NCBI GenBank assembly: GCA_031271465.1
Contig: JAISVR010000001.1
Span: forward strand, 147,811-211,810
DNA: 64,000 bases
Direction: 5' to 3'
Source: Prevotellaceae bacterium
Lineage (GTDB): Bacteria > Bacteroidota > Bacteroidia > Bacteroidales > Paludibacteraceae
The notes below the pieces were generated by a model. It was not told the origin of the DNA and ran no database searches. It was given only the letters and a program-made list of their open reading frames with translations. Shown here piece by piece: positions 43,996-53,679 of the stretch (positions are counted from its first letter, which is position 1; each line of letters opens with the position of its first letter). The position numbers and the translations under genes were made by a program.

Positions 43996-45963
43996 TTACA
44001 ATCGAATAATTATCCGTTCGCCCAGGGTTTTCGACAACTGAGCTTTCACGCGGTTAAGGTCGGAAATTTCGGTCATCAGTTCGGCAATACGCTCGGGCTC
44101 AGCGGTTTTCATTTCGAGGATTTTGTCTTTGATGCGTTGCAGCAATACTTTGTTTTTAAACTCGTAAAGAGCGCGGGGCACAAGTTCGTGCAGGCGGTCG
44201 GTTTCCTTTTCAATTTGCTCGGCATTCGAGCGACTGAGGGTATGCTTGTCTTCCACCAAATCGAGCGCAAGGCGACTCACGGCAGGGTTGGGATGGTTGA
44301 GAAAAAACCGCTCGGCTATAAAATGCGGGTTTTGTGCCTGCCCCTTTGCTTCCGACAACACAAGCGCATTGAGCGCATCGGAAAAATACAGCTCGTCAGC
44401 CTCCAAATCCTGACAAACAAAATCGATGATTTTTACATTCAGTGTTTCGCCGTTTTCCGCCTGCTCGCTAAATAACACCCGCTCGCCGTAGCGCACCACA
44501 TAGCGGAGAATATGTCGCTCCTCTTCGCCAAAAACCGTTTCCTGCGAAACGACCGGCGACGATTCTGTTGTTTCTTCGGGAATATCAACCGGCGACGGCT
44601 GCGAAAAACTGTTGGGCGTTGTTTGTCCTGCCCGACGAAGTTCGTATTCCTTGCCAAGTTTTGTAGTGCGAATTTTTGCCACTTCGCTAACGAGCACCTT
44701 TTCGTCAATCGCCATCATGCCGCTACACTCTTTGATATACACCGAGCGCACAATATTATCGGGTATCACGGCAATGCTGCGTACAATGTCCGAAATCAGA
44801 GCAGCGCGTTTTATCGGGTCGTTGCCCGCATCTTCGAGCAAGAGATTTGTTTTGAAACGGATAAAATCCACCGCATTTTGTTCGATGTAGGCAATAAAAT
44901 CAGAAGCATTTTGCTTTTTAGCAAAACTATCGGGGTCTTCGCCCTCAGGTAAAAGTACCACTTTGATATTCATGCCTTCTTCGAGCAACATATCAATACC
45001 GCGCACGGAAGCTTTGATACCTGCTGCATCGCCGTCGTAAATCATTGTTATATTGGGCGTAAAACGATGAATAAGTCGAATTTGCCCCTGCGTAAGCGAT
45101 GTACCCGACGACGACACCACATTTTCTATCCCCGCCTGATGCATCGAAATTACATCGGTATAACCTTCAACCAAGAAACAGCGGTCGTGCTTCACAATTG
45201 CCTGCTTGGCAAAGAAAATGCCGTACAGTTCGTTGCTTTTGTGGTAAATTTCACTTTCGGGCGAATTGACATATTTCGCCGATTTATCGTCTTTTTTCAA
45301 AATGCGCCCGCCGAAAGCTACCACCTTACCCGAAAGCGAATGCACGGGAAACATCACCCGCCCGCGAAAACGGTCGGTAAGCTTGCCCTGGTCGTTGTCG
45401 AAACACAAACCTGTTTTCAGGAGATATTCCTTTTTGTAGCCCTTGCGCAACGCTTCGTCGGCAAAAGCATTCCATTGGTCGAGACTATATCCGAGCTGGA
45501 ATTTACGCACAATGTCTTCGTTAAAACCTCGTTCACGAAAATAACTCATACCAATAGACTTTCCGTCAATATGTTCGTGCAGCGTGGTGGAAAAATAATT
45601 ACGGGCAAAATCGTTGAGCACAAGCATGCTCTCTCGGTCGTTGCGTTGCGAAATCTCTTCGGGCGAAAGTTCTTTTTCTACAATTTCGATGTTGTATTTT
45701 TTTGCCAAATGCCGCAAAGCATCGGGATAGCTGAGTTGCTCCAACTCCATGATGAAATTAACCGGATTGCCGCCCTTGCCGCAACCGAAACATTTGCAGA
45801 TATTTTTGGCAGGCGACACGGTAAACGACGGCGTTTTTTCATTATGAAACGGGCACAAGCCAATCAGGTTTACCCCGCGACGACGCAGGGTAACATAATC
45901 GGCAACTACTTCTTCAATTTTAGCAGCCTCGAATATCCGGTCTATAGTGGAGGGGTCTAACAT
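43996..45963 (-). CDS. dnaG: DNA primase
   Basis: 655 residues. The CHC2 zinc finger is visible (Cys37, His40, Cys58, Cys61; LCPFHNEKTPSFTVS). The primase core has FRGRVMFPVHSLSGKVVAFG and the TOPRIM domain EGYTDVISMHQAG, with MIYDGDAAGIKAS as the metal-binding DGD. A DnaB-binding C-terminal region (about 480-655) follows a Pro/Ser-rich linker. It makes RNA primers for replication. It is first in a dnaG-prmC unit and divergent from trpS. Confidence 0.96.
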   Translation of the reverse strand: MLDPSTIDRIFEAAKIEEVVADYVTLRRRGVNLIGLCPFHNEKTPSFTVSPAKNICKCFGCGKGGNPVNFIMELEQLSYPDALRHLAKKYNIEIVEKELSPEEISQRNDRESMLVLNDFARNYFSTTLHEHIDGKSIGMSYFRERGFNEDIVRKFQLGYSLDQWNAFADEALRKGYKKEYLLKTGLCFDNDQGKLTDRFRGRVMFPVHSLSGKVVAFGGRILKKDDKSAKYVNSPESEIYHKSNELYGIFFAKQAIVKHDRCFLVEGYTDVISMHQAGIENVVSSSGTSLTQGQIRLIHRFTPNITMIYDGDAAGIKASVRGIDMLLEEGMNIKVVLLPEGEDPDSFAKKQNASDFIAYIEQNAVDFIRFKTNLLLEDAGNDPIKRAALISDIVRSIAVIPDNIVRSVYIKECSGMMAIDEKVLVSEVAKIRTTKLGKEYELRRAGQTTPNSFSQPSPVDIPEETTESSPVVSQETVFGEEERHILRYVVRYGERVLFSEQAENGETLNVKIIDFVCQDLEADELYFSDALNALVLSEAKGQAQNPHFIAERFFLNHPNPAVSRLALDLVEDKHTLSRSNAEQIEKETDRLHELVPRALYEFKNKVLLQRIKDKILEMKTAEPERIAELMTEISDLNRVKAQLSKTLGERIIIRL

Positions 45964-46001
45964 GGCATATTTTCGGCTTGCGAAGATACAAAAAATAATC
46001 C

Positions 46002-46009
46002 TATCTTTG
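46002..46009 (+). promoter_or_regulatory. Bacteroidota promoter of trpS
   Basis: TATCTTTG with a TTG at 45978-45980, 21 bases before it, as a -33 partner. It lies 46 bases before the trpS start. Confidence 0.6.
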
Positions 46010-46055
46010 CACTCTTAAAAATTGAATTCTAACCTCTACATTCTAAAAAACATCG

Positions 46056-47048
46056 ATGGAAACAGTTTTAAGCGGAATCCGTCCCACAGGCAATCTTCAT
46101 TTGGGAAATTATTTTGGTGCAATGGTTAATTTCTTGAAAATGCAGGAAGAGTATAAATGCTTTTTTTTCGTTGCCGATTGGCACGCACTAACCACGCATC
46201 CCGACCCTAAAACTTTGAATGCCAATGTAAAAAATATCCTTGCAGAATATCTTGCTTGCGGTCTCAACCCCGAAAAAGCAACGCTTTATGTGCAAAGCGA
46301 TGTGCCCGAAATTGCCGAACTTTATCTGCTGCTCAATATGCAAGCCTATTTGGGCGAACTGGAAAAAACCGTTTCATTCAAAGAAAAAGCGCGGAAAAAT
46401 CCGAATAATATCAATGCCGGATTGCTCACTTATCCGGTATTGATGGCAACGGATATTTTGATTCACAATGCCGATTATGTACCTGTTGGCAAAGATCAGG
46501 AACAACACTTGGAAATGACGCGCAATTATGCCAAGCGATTTAACAACCGTTACGGTGTAGATTATTTCAAAGAACCGAAAGCTTTTGCTAACGACCAGCC
46601 AATGATAAAAATTCCCGGACTCGACGGCAGCGGCAAAATGGGAAAATCGGAGGGCAACTGCATTTACCTGACTGACGACCCAAAAATGATAGAAAAAAAG
46701 GTAAAAGGCGCACTGACCGACAACGGTCCCGAAGGTGAAAATACACCAAAACCCGATTATATCGAAAATCTTTTTACCATCTTAAAAGTGGTTTCTACAC
46801 CCGATGTGGTAGCGCATTACGATAATTTGTGGAACACAGGCGAGCAAAAATGGTACGGCAATCTGAAAAAACAATTAGCAGAAGATATTATTAACCTTAC
46901 AACACCCATTCGCGAACGCATCAACGACATTAAAAACGATGAGGTTTACCTTCATAAAATAACCCAAATGGGCGCGGAAAAAGCCCGAGAAAGTGCAGGT
47001 AAAACTCTGCGCGAAGTGCGCGAAATAATGGGGTTTAAATCTCTTTGA
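46056..47048 (+). CDS. trpS: Tryptophanyl-tRNA synthetase
   Basis: 330 residues, a typical length. The class I signatures are present as GNLHLGNY (HIGH) near residue 12 and GKMGKSEGN (KMSKS) in the second half, with ADWHALTTHPD and PVGKDQEQHLEMTR between. It charges tRNA-Trp. The WG-repeat gene follows four bases later. Confidence 0.97.
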   Translation: METVLSGIRPTGNLHLGNYFGAMVNFLKMQEEYKCFFFVADWHALTTHPDPKTLNANVKNILAEYLACGLNPEKATLYVQSDVPEIAELYLLLNMQAYLGELEKTVSFKEKARKNPNNINAGLLTYPVLMATDILIHNADYVPVGKDQEQHLEMTRNYAKRFNNRYGVDYFKEPKAFANDQPMIKIPGLDGSGKMGKSEGNCIYLTDDPKMIEKKVKGALTDNGPEGENTPKPDYIENLFTILKVVSTPDVVAHYDNLWNTGEQKWYGNLKKQLAEDIINLTTPIRERINDIKNDEVYLHKITQMGAEKARESAGKTLREVREIMGFKSL

Positions 47049-47052
47049 TAAA

Positions 47053-47937
47053 ATGAAAAAACAGGGCGTAATAATCGTAGTTTTTCTGTTGCTCGTAACG
47101 GCAAGTTGGGCGCAACGGCAAATAATCGTGCCCTACTACGACCGCGCAACCGACCTTTACGGCTATCGCGATTCGGCACTCAATATGATTGCCATTCCTG
47201 CCAAATACGGCTTTGCCGACCGCTATTCGTGTGGCATAGCGCGAGTAATGCTCGACGGGAAATGGGGTTTCATTGCTTTTTCGGGCAAAGAAATTACGCC
47301 GCCGATTTACGAAGATGCTCTTAATATGACCGACAGCCTTGCCGCAGTGAAACTCGGCGGGAAATGGGGTTATATCAATCGAAGCGGACAAACCGTTATC
47401 GCTCATCAATACGACCTCGCAACGCCTTTCAGCGAAGACCGGGCGGCAGTTTTTCACGATGGTTTTTGGGGTTTTATCAATCAGTTGGGGAAAGAAGGCA
47501 TTGAAGCGATTTTTGGTTACGACGAAAATGTGTATCCTGTGTTTCGCGGCGGACTGGCTAATGTGAAATTTCGCGATTTTTGGGGTTATATCGACCGTAA
47601 CGGAAAAATCGCAATTGCTTTTCAATACGACTATACCTTGCCTTTCGACGGCGATATTGCCGCCGTGCAAAAAGACGGCAAATGGGGTTTTGTAAACCGA
47701 GCGGGCAAGGAAATTATTCCTCTTCAATACGAAACTGCAGGCACATTGCCCATTATTCGAGAAAATCTTATAGCTCTTTCTTTTGATGAAAAATACGGTT
47801 TTTTAGACCGCACAGGAAAAATAGCAGTGCCTTTTATGTACGACTATGCCGCAAATTTTGAAAACGGAACCGCTCTTGTTCGACTCGGCGATACACAATT
47901 TTATATTGACAAACAAGGGGAGATTGTGAAGAAATAA
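47053..47937 (+). CDS. WG-repeat protein with signal peptide
   Basis: 294 residues with an N-terminal signal peptide (MKKQGVIIVVFLLLVTASWAQ). The rest is a series of about seven to eight WG/beta-hairpin repeats of the kind GKWGFIAFSGKEITPPIYED, GKWGYINRSGQTVIAHQYDL and DFWGYIDRNGKIAIAFQYDY. WG repeats (KWG motif) occur in exported proteins of Bacteroidota and Firmicutes and probably form surfaces for binding; no enzymatic role is known. It follows trpS by four bases and is likely cotranscribed, though functionally unrelated. Confidence 0.88.
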   Translation: MKKQGVIIVVFLLLVTASWAQRQIIVPYYDRATDLYGYRDSALNMIAIPAKYGFADRYSCGIARVMLDGKWGFIAFSGKEITPPIYEDALNMTDSLAAVKLGGKWGYINRSGQTVIAHQYDLATPFSEDRAAVFHDGFWGFINQLGKEGIEAIFGYDENVYPVFRGGLANVKFRDFWGYIDRNGKIAIAFQYDYTLPFDGDIAAVQKDGKWGFVNRAGKEIIPLQYETAGTLPIIRENLIALSFDEKYGFLDRTGKIAVPFMYDYAANFENGTALVRLGDTQFYIDKQGEIVKK

Positions 47938-47977
47938 AAGGGGAAATTTCTCTTTCAAAATTTTTCAACAAAAATAA

Positions 47978-48008
47978 TTTGGCAGATAAAAAACTTTATC
48001 TATCTTTG
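47978..48008 (+). promoter_or_regulatory. Strong Bacteroidota promoter of rpmH
   Basis: TTTG (47978-47981), 19 bases, then TATCTTTG (48001-48008). Both boxes and the spacing match the Bacteroidota consensus; it precedes rpmH by 47 bases. Confidence 0.75.
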
Positions 48009-48055
48009 CAAGCCCAAAAAATAAGGAATATATAAACGAAAAAATATAGACGGCT

Positions 48056-48211
48056 ATGAAAAGAACATTTCAACCCTCGAACAGAAAACGGAAAAACAAA
48101 CACGGCTTCCGTGAAAGAATGGCTTCGGCAAACGGTCGCCGCGTGTTAGCTGCACGCCGCGCAAAAGGCAGAGCAAAACTTACTGTTTCTGACGAAATTC
48201 ACGGCAAATAA
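48056..48211 (+). CDS. rpmH: Ribosomal protein L34
   Basis: A 51-residue, very basic protein: [20 protein letters not shown], then [20 protein letters not shown]. This is the nearly invariant L34 of the 50S subunit. It has its own consensus promoter and is closed by a 25-bp perfect hairpin terminator, so it is expressed as a single gene. L34 usually lies next to rnpA near dnaA; neither follows here, since the next gene is a convergent M16 peptidase. Confidence 0.97.
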   Translation: MKRTFQPSNRKRKNKHGFRERMASANGRRVLAARRAKGRAKLTVSDEIHGK

Positions 48212-48220
48212 TTTTTGTCA

Positions 48221-48274
48221 AACGCAAAAAAATAGAGGTAAATCCGATGGGATTTACCTCTATTTTTTTGCGTT
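48221..48274. terminator. Bidirectional terminator between rpmH and the M16 peptidase gene
   Basis: The 25-base arms 48221-48245 and 48250-48274 are perfectly complementary around the loop GATG; the GC part is AGAGGTAAATCC and A/T runs lie on both sides. The right arm reaches the stop codon of the peptidase gene. Confidence 0.95.
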
Positions 48275-51075
48275 TATTTCTCTTGCGGGTTCATTTTAAA
48301 CACAATTCGGTTATCCGCATCGAGCAGGGTTTTGAGCACAGCCCGAATACTCTCGCTCGTGAGGGCATTGACCGTTTTTTCGTAATCGGCAGCAAGGTTA
48401 AAACCGTCTTTTTCGTAACTAAGAATTGCCTGCCGCCACCAGCCGTTTTCTTTCAGGTTTTCGGCGTGGCGTTTCAGCAGGTTTTTCTTTACCTTATCCA
48501 AGTCGTCGGGACGCACGCCGTTGCGGACAATGCTGTCGAGCTCAGCGGTAGCAATACCGATAAGTTTGTTTGCCTGCACAGGGTTTGTATCGAAACGGAT
48601 AGCGAGCGAAGCCTGTTCCTGCGGCTGTTTACCGAGTTGAGCAGCAACACGCACACCGTAGGTGCCACCCTCGTCTTCGCGAATGCTGGCGGTATAACGA
48701 ATATCGAGAATATCGCCCAAAGCAAGCATATTCAACTTATTTTCAAAAGTGTAAGGCATTTTTGCCCATTGAAAAAGATATACCGACGAGCGAGCTACTT
48801 CCATTTTGGCATCGAAGAATTTTGTTTGCTCTCCGCCTGGGTAGCGTATACCCCTATCGCACCAAGTTTCGCGCTTGTTGGTGGTTTTCATTCCGCCCAA
48901 ATAGCTTTCTATAAGCGGTTTCACACTGTCGAGATTGATATTTCCTACAAAAATAAATGTAAAATCGGCAGGATTGGCAAAACGCTTTTTGTATTCTTGC
49001 AATGCTTTTTGCTGCTTAATTTTCCCCCATGTATCGAGGTTAGCAAGCACTGTACGCGGGCTGTAGCTGGAAAGCACCATACTTAAAGTGTCGTTAAAAG
49101 CCTTGCGCGGGTCGGCGTCGGCATTAGCCAAATCGGTTTTCATTTTTTGCATAAATGCGTCAAATGCGTCTCCATCCTTGCGCGTAGCGGTAAAATTCAG
49201 GTAAACGAGTTGCAAGAGGGTTTCAAAATCACGCACCGACGACGAGCCGTTCATCCCTTCACTGTAAGCATCAATCGACGAGGATAGCGATACGCGCTTT
49301 CCTGCAAGGATTTGTCTCAATTCGTTTTTATTGAATTTTCCCAAACCATTATTACTCACTATTTTTTCGGCAACATACGCCGAAGGTAAATCCTCTATTT
49401 TTTGCACAAGCGAAATACCTCCCTCACTGTATGCAGAGAATAGAATTTCGTCGTTTTTGTGCTCGGTAGGCATAAAAATTACACGAACGCCGTTGCTCAA
49501 CAACCATTCCTGTGTTCCAATCGTATCATTTTTATGTTCTGTCACTATGTTGCCTGCTTTCGGTTTTTTATCAAGCAACGGTTTATCTATTGTTTTATCT
49601 TCGTATGCCGCAACAAAATTAGTATGTGCAGTTTGTATCGCAGCAAGCACTTCGGCTTCGGTAGGCAGTTTCACACTTTCTTTTTGTGGAGCCGAAATAT
49701 CGACAATTAAATTGGTATCGCTAATGTAAGTTTTTATTAAATCGTTGATAAACTGCAAATTAATTTTTTGTCCGAGGGTTTTTTCTGCGTAATGATATTC
49801 CCATTCGATGCCCGGAACAGGCTCGGCTTCGAGAAAATTGCGGGTATACTCTTCCACCAAATCGCTACTTTTAATTTTGTCGCGCTCGTTGTAGAGTTTT
49901 TCATAGCCGGTGAGGAGTTTCCGCTTTGCAAGATCGAGTTCCGATTGTGTAAATCCGTAGCGTTTAAGGCGTTCCACCTCAGTGAACAATGCCGGAAGAG
50001 CAAGTTTCTCCTGCCCTTCTTTTGCCTGTAAGCCCATGGCAAATACATCGCACGAGAGCACATAGTTTCCGTAAAAACCATAGCCGTTTGTAAAAGGCAG
50101 GGTCGGATTACGCGAAAGCTGCGAAAACCGCTCGCTTATCATCATAGAAATCAAACCGTTGGCAAGACTCAAATCGTAACCTTCTTCCGACAGGCGCAAT
50201 TTCTCGGGCAAGGGCTTGTGTTTGTACATCACATCGAAACTCGATATTGCTGCCTCGGGATCGGTAACGATGCTCACGATTGGTTCGCGATTATCGGGAA
50301 TGGTGTAAATAATCCGCTTGGCAGGATTTACCGGTGCAGGAATATCGGCAAAAATGCGATGCATCGATGCCTCTACTTTTGCTGCGTCAATATCGCCCAC
50401 GATGACGATTGCCTGCAAATCGGGACGATACCACTTGCGGTAATACGCGCGTAGCGTATCGGGGAGAAAATTGTTTATCACCGCCGTATCGCCTATGACA
50501 TCGCGCTTGGCGTATTGCGAACCGGGGAATTTCAGCCGGTTACCTTCTTTCCACATTCGGCGGTCGGCGGTAGCTCCGGTGCGCCACTCTTCGCGTATCA
50601 CGCCGCGTTCTTTGTTTATTTCATCATCTTCGAGCGAAATAAAACTCGACCAATCGTGCAATATAAGCAACGCGCTGTCTGCCACGCCTTGCCTCGGCAC
50701 GGGGATATTGCGCAACATGTACACTGTTTCGTCGAGAGAAGTGTAGGCATTCACATTCGCACCAAACTGTGCACCGATGCTTTCCATGTATTCGATTATC
50801 CCTTTGCCGGGAAAATTCTTGGTTCCGTTGAAAGCGATGTGTTCAAGAAAATGTGCCAGTCCGTTCTGGCTATCTTCTTCAAGAATTGCACCCACTCGCT
50901 GCACGATATAGAAATTTGCCCGCTCGGCAGGCAAAGCATTGTGGCGAATGTAGTAAGTTAAACCGTTGGGCAATTTTCCGTAGCGAATGGCGGTATCCAT
51001 CGGCACAGGCGTTTGTGCAAAACTTGCAAATACACAAACGAAGAGGATAACGAAGGTTAGGATTGTTTTTTTCAT
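48274..51075 (-). CDS. M16-family zinc metallopeptidase (insulinase/PqqL-like), exported
   Basis: 933 residues. Signal peptide MKKTILTFVILFVCVFASFAQ, then the N-terminal M16 domain with the inverted zinc motif HFLEH (in GLAHFLEHIAFNGTKNFPGK) and the third ligand Glu in the downstream NAYTSLDETVYML region. Further domains (about 200-900) include inactive M16 halves (VRVIFMPTEHKNDEILFSAY, FTFIFVGNINLDSVKPLIES). Family members are periplasmic peptidases that degrade peptides, and PqqL degrades imported protein fragments. It is a single gene convergent with rpmH. Substrate unknown. Confidence 0.92.
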   Translation of the reverse strand: MKKTILTFVILFVCVFASFAQTPVPMDTAIRYGKLPNGLTYYIRHNALPAERANFYIVQRVGAILEEDSQNGLAHFLEHIAFNGTKNFPGKGIIEYMESIGAQFGANVNAYTSLDETVYMLRNIPVPRQGVADSALLILHDWSSFISLEDDEINKERGVIREEWRTGATADRRMWKEGNRLKFPGSQYAKRDVIGDTAVINNFLPDTLRAYYRKWYRPDLQAIVIVGDIDAAKVEASMHRIFADIPAPVNPAKRIIYTIPDNREPIVSIVTDPEAAISSFDVMYKHKPLPEKLRLSEEGYDLSLANGLISMMISERFSQLSRNPTLPFTNGYGFYGNYVLSCDVFAMGLQAKEGQEKLALPALFTEVERLKRYGFTQSELDLAKRKLLTGYEKLYNERDKIKSSDLVEEYTRNFLEAEPVPGIEWEYHYAEKTLGQKINLQFINDLIKTYISDTNLIVDISAPQKESVKLPTEAEVLAAIQTAHTNFVAAYEDKTIDKPLLDKKPKAGNIVTEHKNDTIGTQEWLLSNGVRVIFMPTEHKNDEILFSAYSEGGISLVQKIEDLPSAYVAEKIVSNNGLGKFNKNELRQILAGKRVSLSSSIDAYSEGMNGSSSVRDFETLLQLVYLNFTATRKDGDAFDAFMQKMKTDLANADADPRKAFNDTLSMVLSSYSPRTVLANLDTWGKIKQQKALQEYKKRFANPADFTFIFVGNINLDSVKPLIESYLGGMKTTNKRETWCDRGIRYPGGEQTKFFDAKMEVARSSVYLFQWAKMPYTFENKLNMLALGDILDIRYTASIREDEGGTYGVRVAAQLGKQPQEQASLAIRFDTNPVQANKLIGIATAELDSIVRNGVRPDDLDKVKKNLLKRHAENLKENGWWRQAILSYEKDGFNLAADYEKTVNALTSESIRAVLKTLLDADNRIVFKMNPQEK

Positions 51076-51125
51076 ACATTGATATGTTTAAGGTTCTATT
51101 TACTCAATATTCCAAAATTTCATTG

Positions 51126-51884
51126 TTATTTCGGTCGCCGAAATTCCGCACACACCACCGCCGTAGCTACTGCTACATTGAGCGATTCGGAAGTAGGTCG
51201 CTCAGGTGGAAAGCTCGGGATAAACAGCCGCCTGTTAATGTGTTGCTCCACCTCGGGACTGATGCCCTTGCCTTCATTGCCCATCACAATAATGCCGTTT
51301 GCAGGAAGAGTTTCGGTATAAATATTATCTCCATCGAGAAAAGTGCCGATAATTGCCAAATCATTTTTTTGCCGGGAAAGGAATTCGGGCAAATCGACTA
51401 CAAAAACCTTTACCCGAGCTATGGCTCCCATGCTTGCCTGAATAGTTTTGGAATTGAATACATCGGCACAATGCAGGGAGCAAATCACACTGTCGATACC
51501 AAACCAGTCGGCAATACGGAGAATGGTACCGAGGTTACCCGGGTCTTGAATATCGTCGAGAGCAAGCGTAAGTTTTTGAGTGAAATTTTCATCGTCGAGC
51601 CGATAGTCGGGTTTTTCAAACACGGCAAACACTTGTTGCGGAGCAGGATGTTGCGAAATACGCTTCAGTTCGTCGGGACTTACTTCAACTATTTCAGTGT
51701 TTTTTTTAATCTTTTCGGTGTTTTGCCGCAACCACTCCGGCGTAGCCGCCAGCAATTGGCAACGAAACACAGCAAGCAATTCTTCTACCAGCTTGTTGCC
51801 TTCTGCTACAAAAACACCCGCCTCATCGCGGTATTTTTTTTGCGACAGGCGAGTGAGGTCTTTTATTTTGTTTTTGCTCAACAT
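51126..51884 (-). CDS. RNA 2'-O-methyltransferase, SpoU/TrmH family
   Basis: The ATG at 51884 (MLSKNKIKDLTRLSQKKYRD) is chosen since the upstream 25 codons overlap the divergent promoter region. 252 residues: an L30e-like substrate-binding N-terminus (VFVAEGNKLVEELLA), then the knotted SPOUT domain with DPGNLGTILRIADWFGIDS, GIIVMGNEGKGISPEV and SLNVAVATAVVCAEF. It methylates a ribose in rRNA or tRNA; by length and N-terminus an RlmB/TsnR-like rRNA enzyme is more likely than TrmH. It is divergent from aguB. Confidence 0.88.
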   Translation of the reverse strand: MLSKNKIKDLTRLSQKKYRDEAGVFVAEGNKLVEELLAVFRCQLLAATPEWLRQNTEKIKKNTEIVEVSPDELKRISQHPAPQQVFAVFEKPDYRLDDENFTQKLTLALDDIQDPGNLGTILRIADWFGIDSVICSLHCADVFNSKTIQASMGAIARVKVFVVDLPEFLSRQKNDLAIIGTFLDGDNIYTETLPANGIIVMGNEGKGISPEVEQHINRRLFIPSFPPERPTSESLNVAVATAVVCAEFRRPK

Positions 51885-51938
51885 CGTGGCAACAAAAATA
51901 ATGAGAAATTTTGAGAATATGATAATGAGAAATTTATT

Positions 51939-51946
51939 TATCTTTG
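51939..51946 (+). promoter_or_regulatory. Bacteroidota -7 element of aguB
   Basis: TATCTTTG, an exact match, 50 bases before the ATG at 51997. Confidence 0.6.
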
Positions 51947-51996
51947 TGGCGTTTTTCACTCTTCAATGCATTATTTTTTTACCTCATTTTAGACAA

Positions 51997-52872
51997 ATGA
52001 AAATAGCCCTTATTCAGCAGAAAAATACGAGTGATATTCGTTCAAATATCGACAAATTGAAACGAAATATTGAAGATTGTGCCGCGCAGGGTGCAGAGTT
52101 AATCGTGCTGCAAGAACTACACAACGGCTTGTATTTTTGTCAAACGGAAAATCCATCGAATTTCGACCTTGCCGAGAGTATTCCCGGTGCATCGACCGAA
52201 GAGTTTGGCGCATTGGCACAGCGATTGGGCGTTGTTATCGTGCTTTCGCTTTTTGAACGACGAATGGCAGGCTTGTATCACAACACGGCGGTGGTGATTG
52301 AGCGCGATGGAACAATTGCGGGTAAATATCGTAAAATGCACATACCGGACGACCCGGCATATTATGAGAAATTCTATTTTACTCCCGGCGACCTCGGTTT
52401 CGAACCAATACAGACTTCGGTGGGTAAGCTTGGTGTGCTTGTATGTTGGGACCAATGGTTTCCCGAAGCAGCGCGACTGATGGTTCTTGCCGGCGCGGAA
52501 ATTCTTATTTATCCCACTGCCATCGGTTGGGAAAGTAATGATAGTGAAAGCGAAAAAGCCCGTCAGCGTGAAGCATGGATAACTATCCAGCGAGCACATG
52601 CCATTGCCAACGGCGTGCCTGTGCTGAGTGTAAACCGAACGGGCTATGAGGCAGATTCTTCGGGTGTTACGAACGGCATACAGTTTTGGGGAAGCAGCTT
52701 CGTGGCAGGACAGCAGGGTGAAATTATTACTCAAGCTTCAACAGGCGAAGAAGAAAATATTCTTGTAGAGATTGATTTGCAACGCACGGAAACGGTGCGC
52801 CGCTGGTGGCCCTTTTTACGCGACCGACGCATTGATGCTTACGGTAATTTAACGCGACGCGCCCGAAATTAA
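51997..52872 (+). CDS. aguB: N-carbamoylputrescine amidase (nitrilase superfamily)
   Basis: The frame is open further upstream, but the ATG at 51997 opens with MKIALIQQKNTSD, the normal nitrilase N-terminus, and follows the promoter; 291 residues. The Glu-Lys-Cys triad is seen in VLQELHNGLYF, GKYRKMHIPDDPAYYEKFYF and LGVLVCWDQWFPEAAR. The last two are near-identical to AguB/CPA enzymes that hydrolyse N-carbamoylputrescine to putrescine, CO2 and ammonia. The agmatine deiminase partner (aguA) is not in the window. Cytosolic polyamine synthesis is the likely role. Confidence 0.92.
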   Translation: MKIALIQQKNTSDIRSNIDKLKRNIEDCAAQGAELIVLQELHNGLYFCQTENPSNFDLAESIPGASTEEFGALAQRLGVVIVLSLFERRMAGLYHNTAVVIERDGTIAGKYRKMHIPDDPAYYEKFYFTPGDLGFEPIQTSVGKLGVLVCWDQWFPEAARLMVLAGAEILIYPTAIGWESNDSESEKARQREAWITIQRAHAIANGVPVLSVNRTGYEADSSGVTNGIQFWGSSFVAGQQGEIITQASTGEEENILVEIDLQRTETVRRWWPFLRDRRIDAYGNLTRRARN

Positions 52873-52995
52873 TAACATTTCATCGCCTGTTTGGGTTGCT
52901 TGAAGTTATTTTTTCTACTTGTATGGTTTTTTTCTACCATATGTTAATATTTATTACTAATTTCGCCGCGTTTTTAAACTAACGGGCATTTTTCT

Positions 52996-53679
52996 ATGCA
53001 AGCATCAGACGATACTATATCGAAAATACAAAAGGACAGACAGCGAACTAATTTGTTTCGCCGGCACGAACAAGCTTTGATAGCTTTTTTGGTAGAAAGA
53101 ATGCCGAACTGGATAAGTTCCAACAATCTCACAGCAATAGGCTTTGTAGGAAGTATTATCACGGCAGGCAGTTTTGTCCTGGCAGCTTACATTAATAAAT
53201 ACCTGCTGCTATTGGGTTTATTTGGATTGCTGCTCAATTGGTTTGGCGATTCGCTTGATGGCAGGCTGGCTTATTATCGCAATAAACCCCGTAAATGGTA
53301 TGGTTTTTCGCTCGATTTCTCAGTAGATTGGCTTACGATTATCCTCATCAGCTTCGGTTTTATAATTTATGCCGAAGGACAATTAAAGTTTCTTGGGTTC
53401 GGTTTTGCCGTATTCTATGCCTGGGCAATGATAACCGCCCTACTACGCTACAAGCTTACAGGAAAATATACGATAGATTCGGGTTTATTCGGACCTACCG
53501 AAGTGCGGGTAATTATCGGGGCGGTATTAGTACTTGAATGCTTGTTCCACAATTCAATTTTGTATTCGGCAGCTCTTGTATGTGTATTTTTATTGGTGGT
53601 AAATATTATCGACTTCCGAAAATTACTTTGTATTGCCGACGAAAAAGATAAATCAGAACGAGAAAATGCTCAATCGTAA
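52996..53679 (+). CDS. CDP-alcohol phosphatidyltransferase
   Basis: 227 residues with about six membrane helices. The family motif is readable as GDSLDGRLAYYRN, then GFSLDFSVDW, giving the four Asp that bind two metals, with a small AYY change in the usual A-R position. It joins an alcohol such as inositol phosphate, glycerol phosphate or serine to a CDP-diacylglycerol or similar donor in the inner membrane. The following GtrA-like gene overlaps it by 14 bases. In Bacteroides a CDP-alcohol transferase and GtrA-like genes occur together in inositol-lipid clusters; whether this one makes such lipids cannot be read from the sequence. Confidence 0.88.
   Translation: MQASDDTISKIQKDRQRTNLFRRHEQALIAFLVERMPNWISSNNLTAIGFVGSIITAGSFVLAAYINKYLLLLGLFGLLLNWFGDSLDGRLAYYRNKPRKWYGFSLDFSVDWLTIILISFGFIIYAEGQLKFLGFGFAVFYAWAMITALLRYKLTGKYTIDSGLFGPTEVRVIIGAVLVLECLFHNSILYSAALVCVFLLVVNIIDFRKLLCIADEKDKSERENAQS

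Noticed and set aside
51697..51996. N-terminal extension of aguB
   Set aside because: It overlaps the rRNA methyltransferase gene and the promoter; the nitrilase domain starts exactly at the ATG at 51997.
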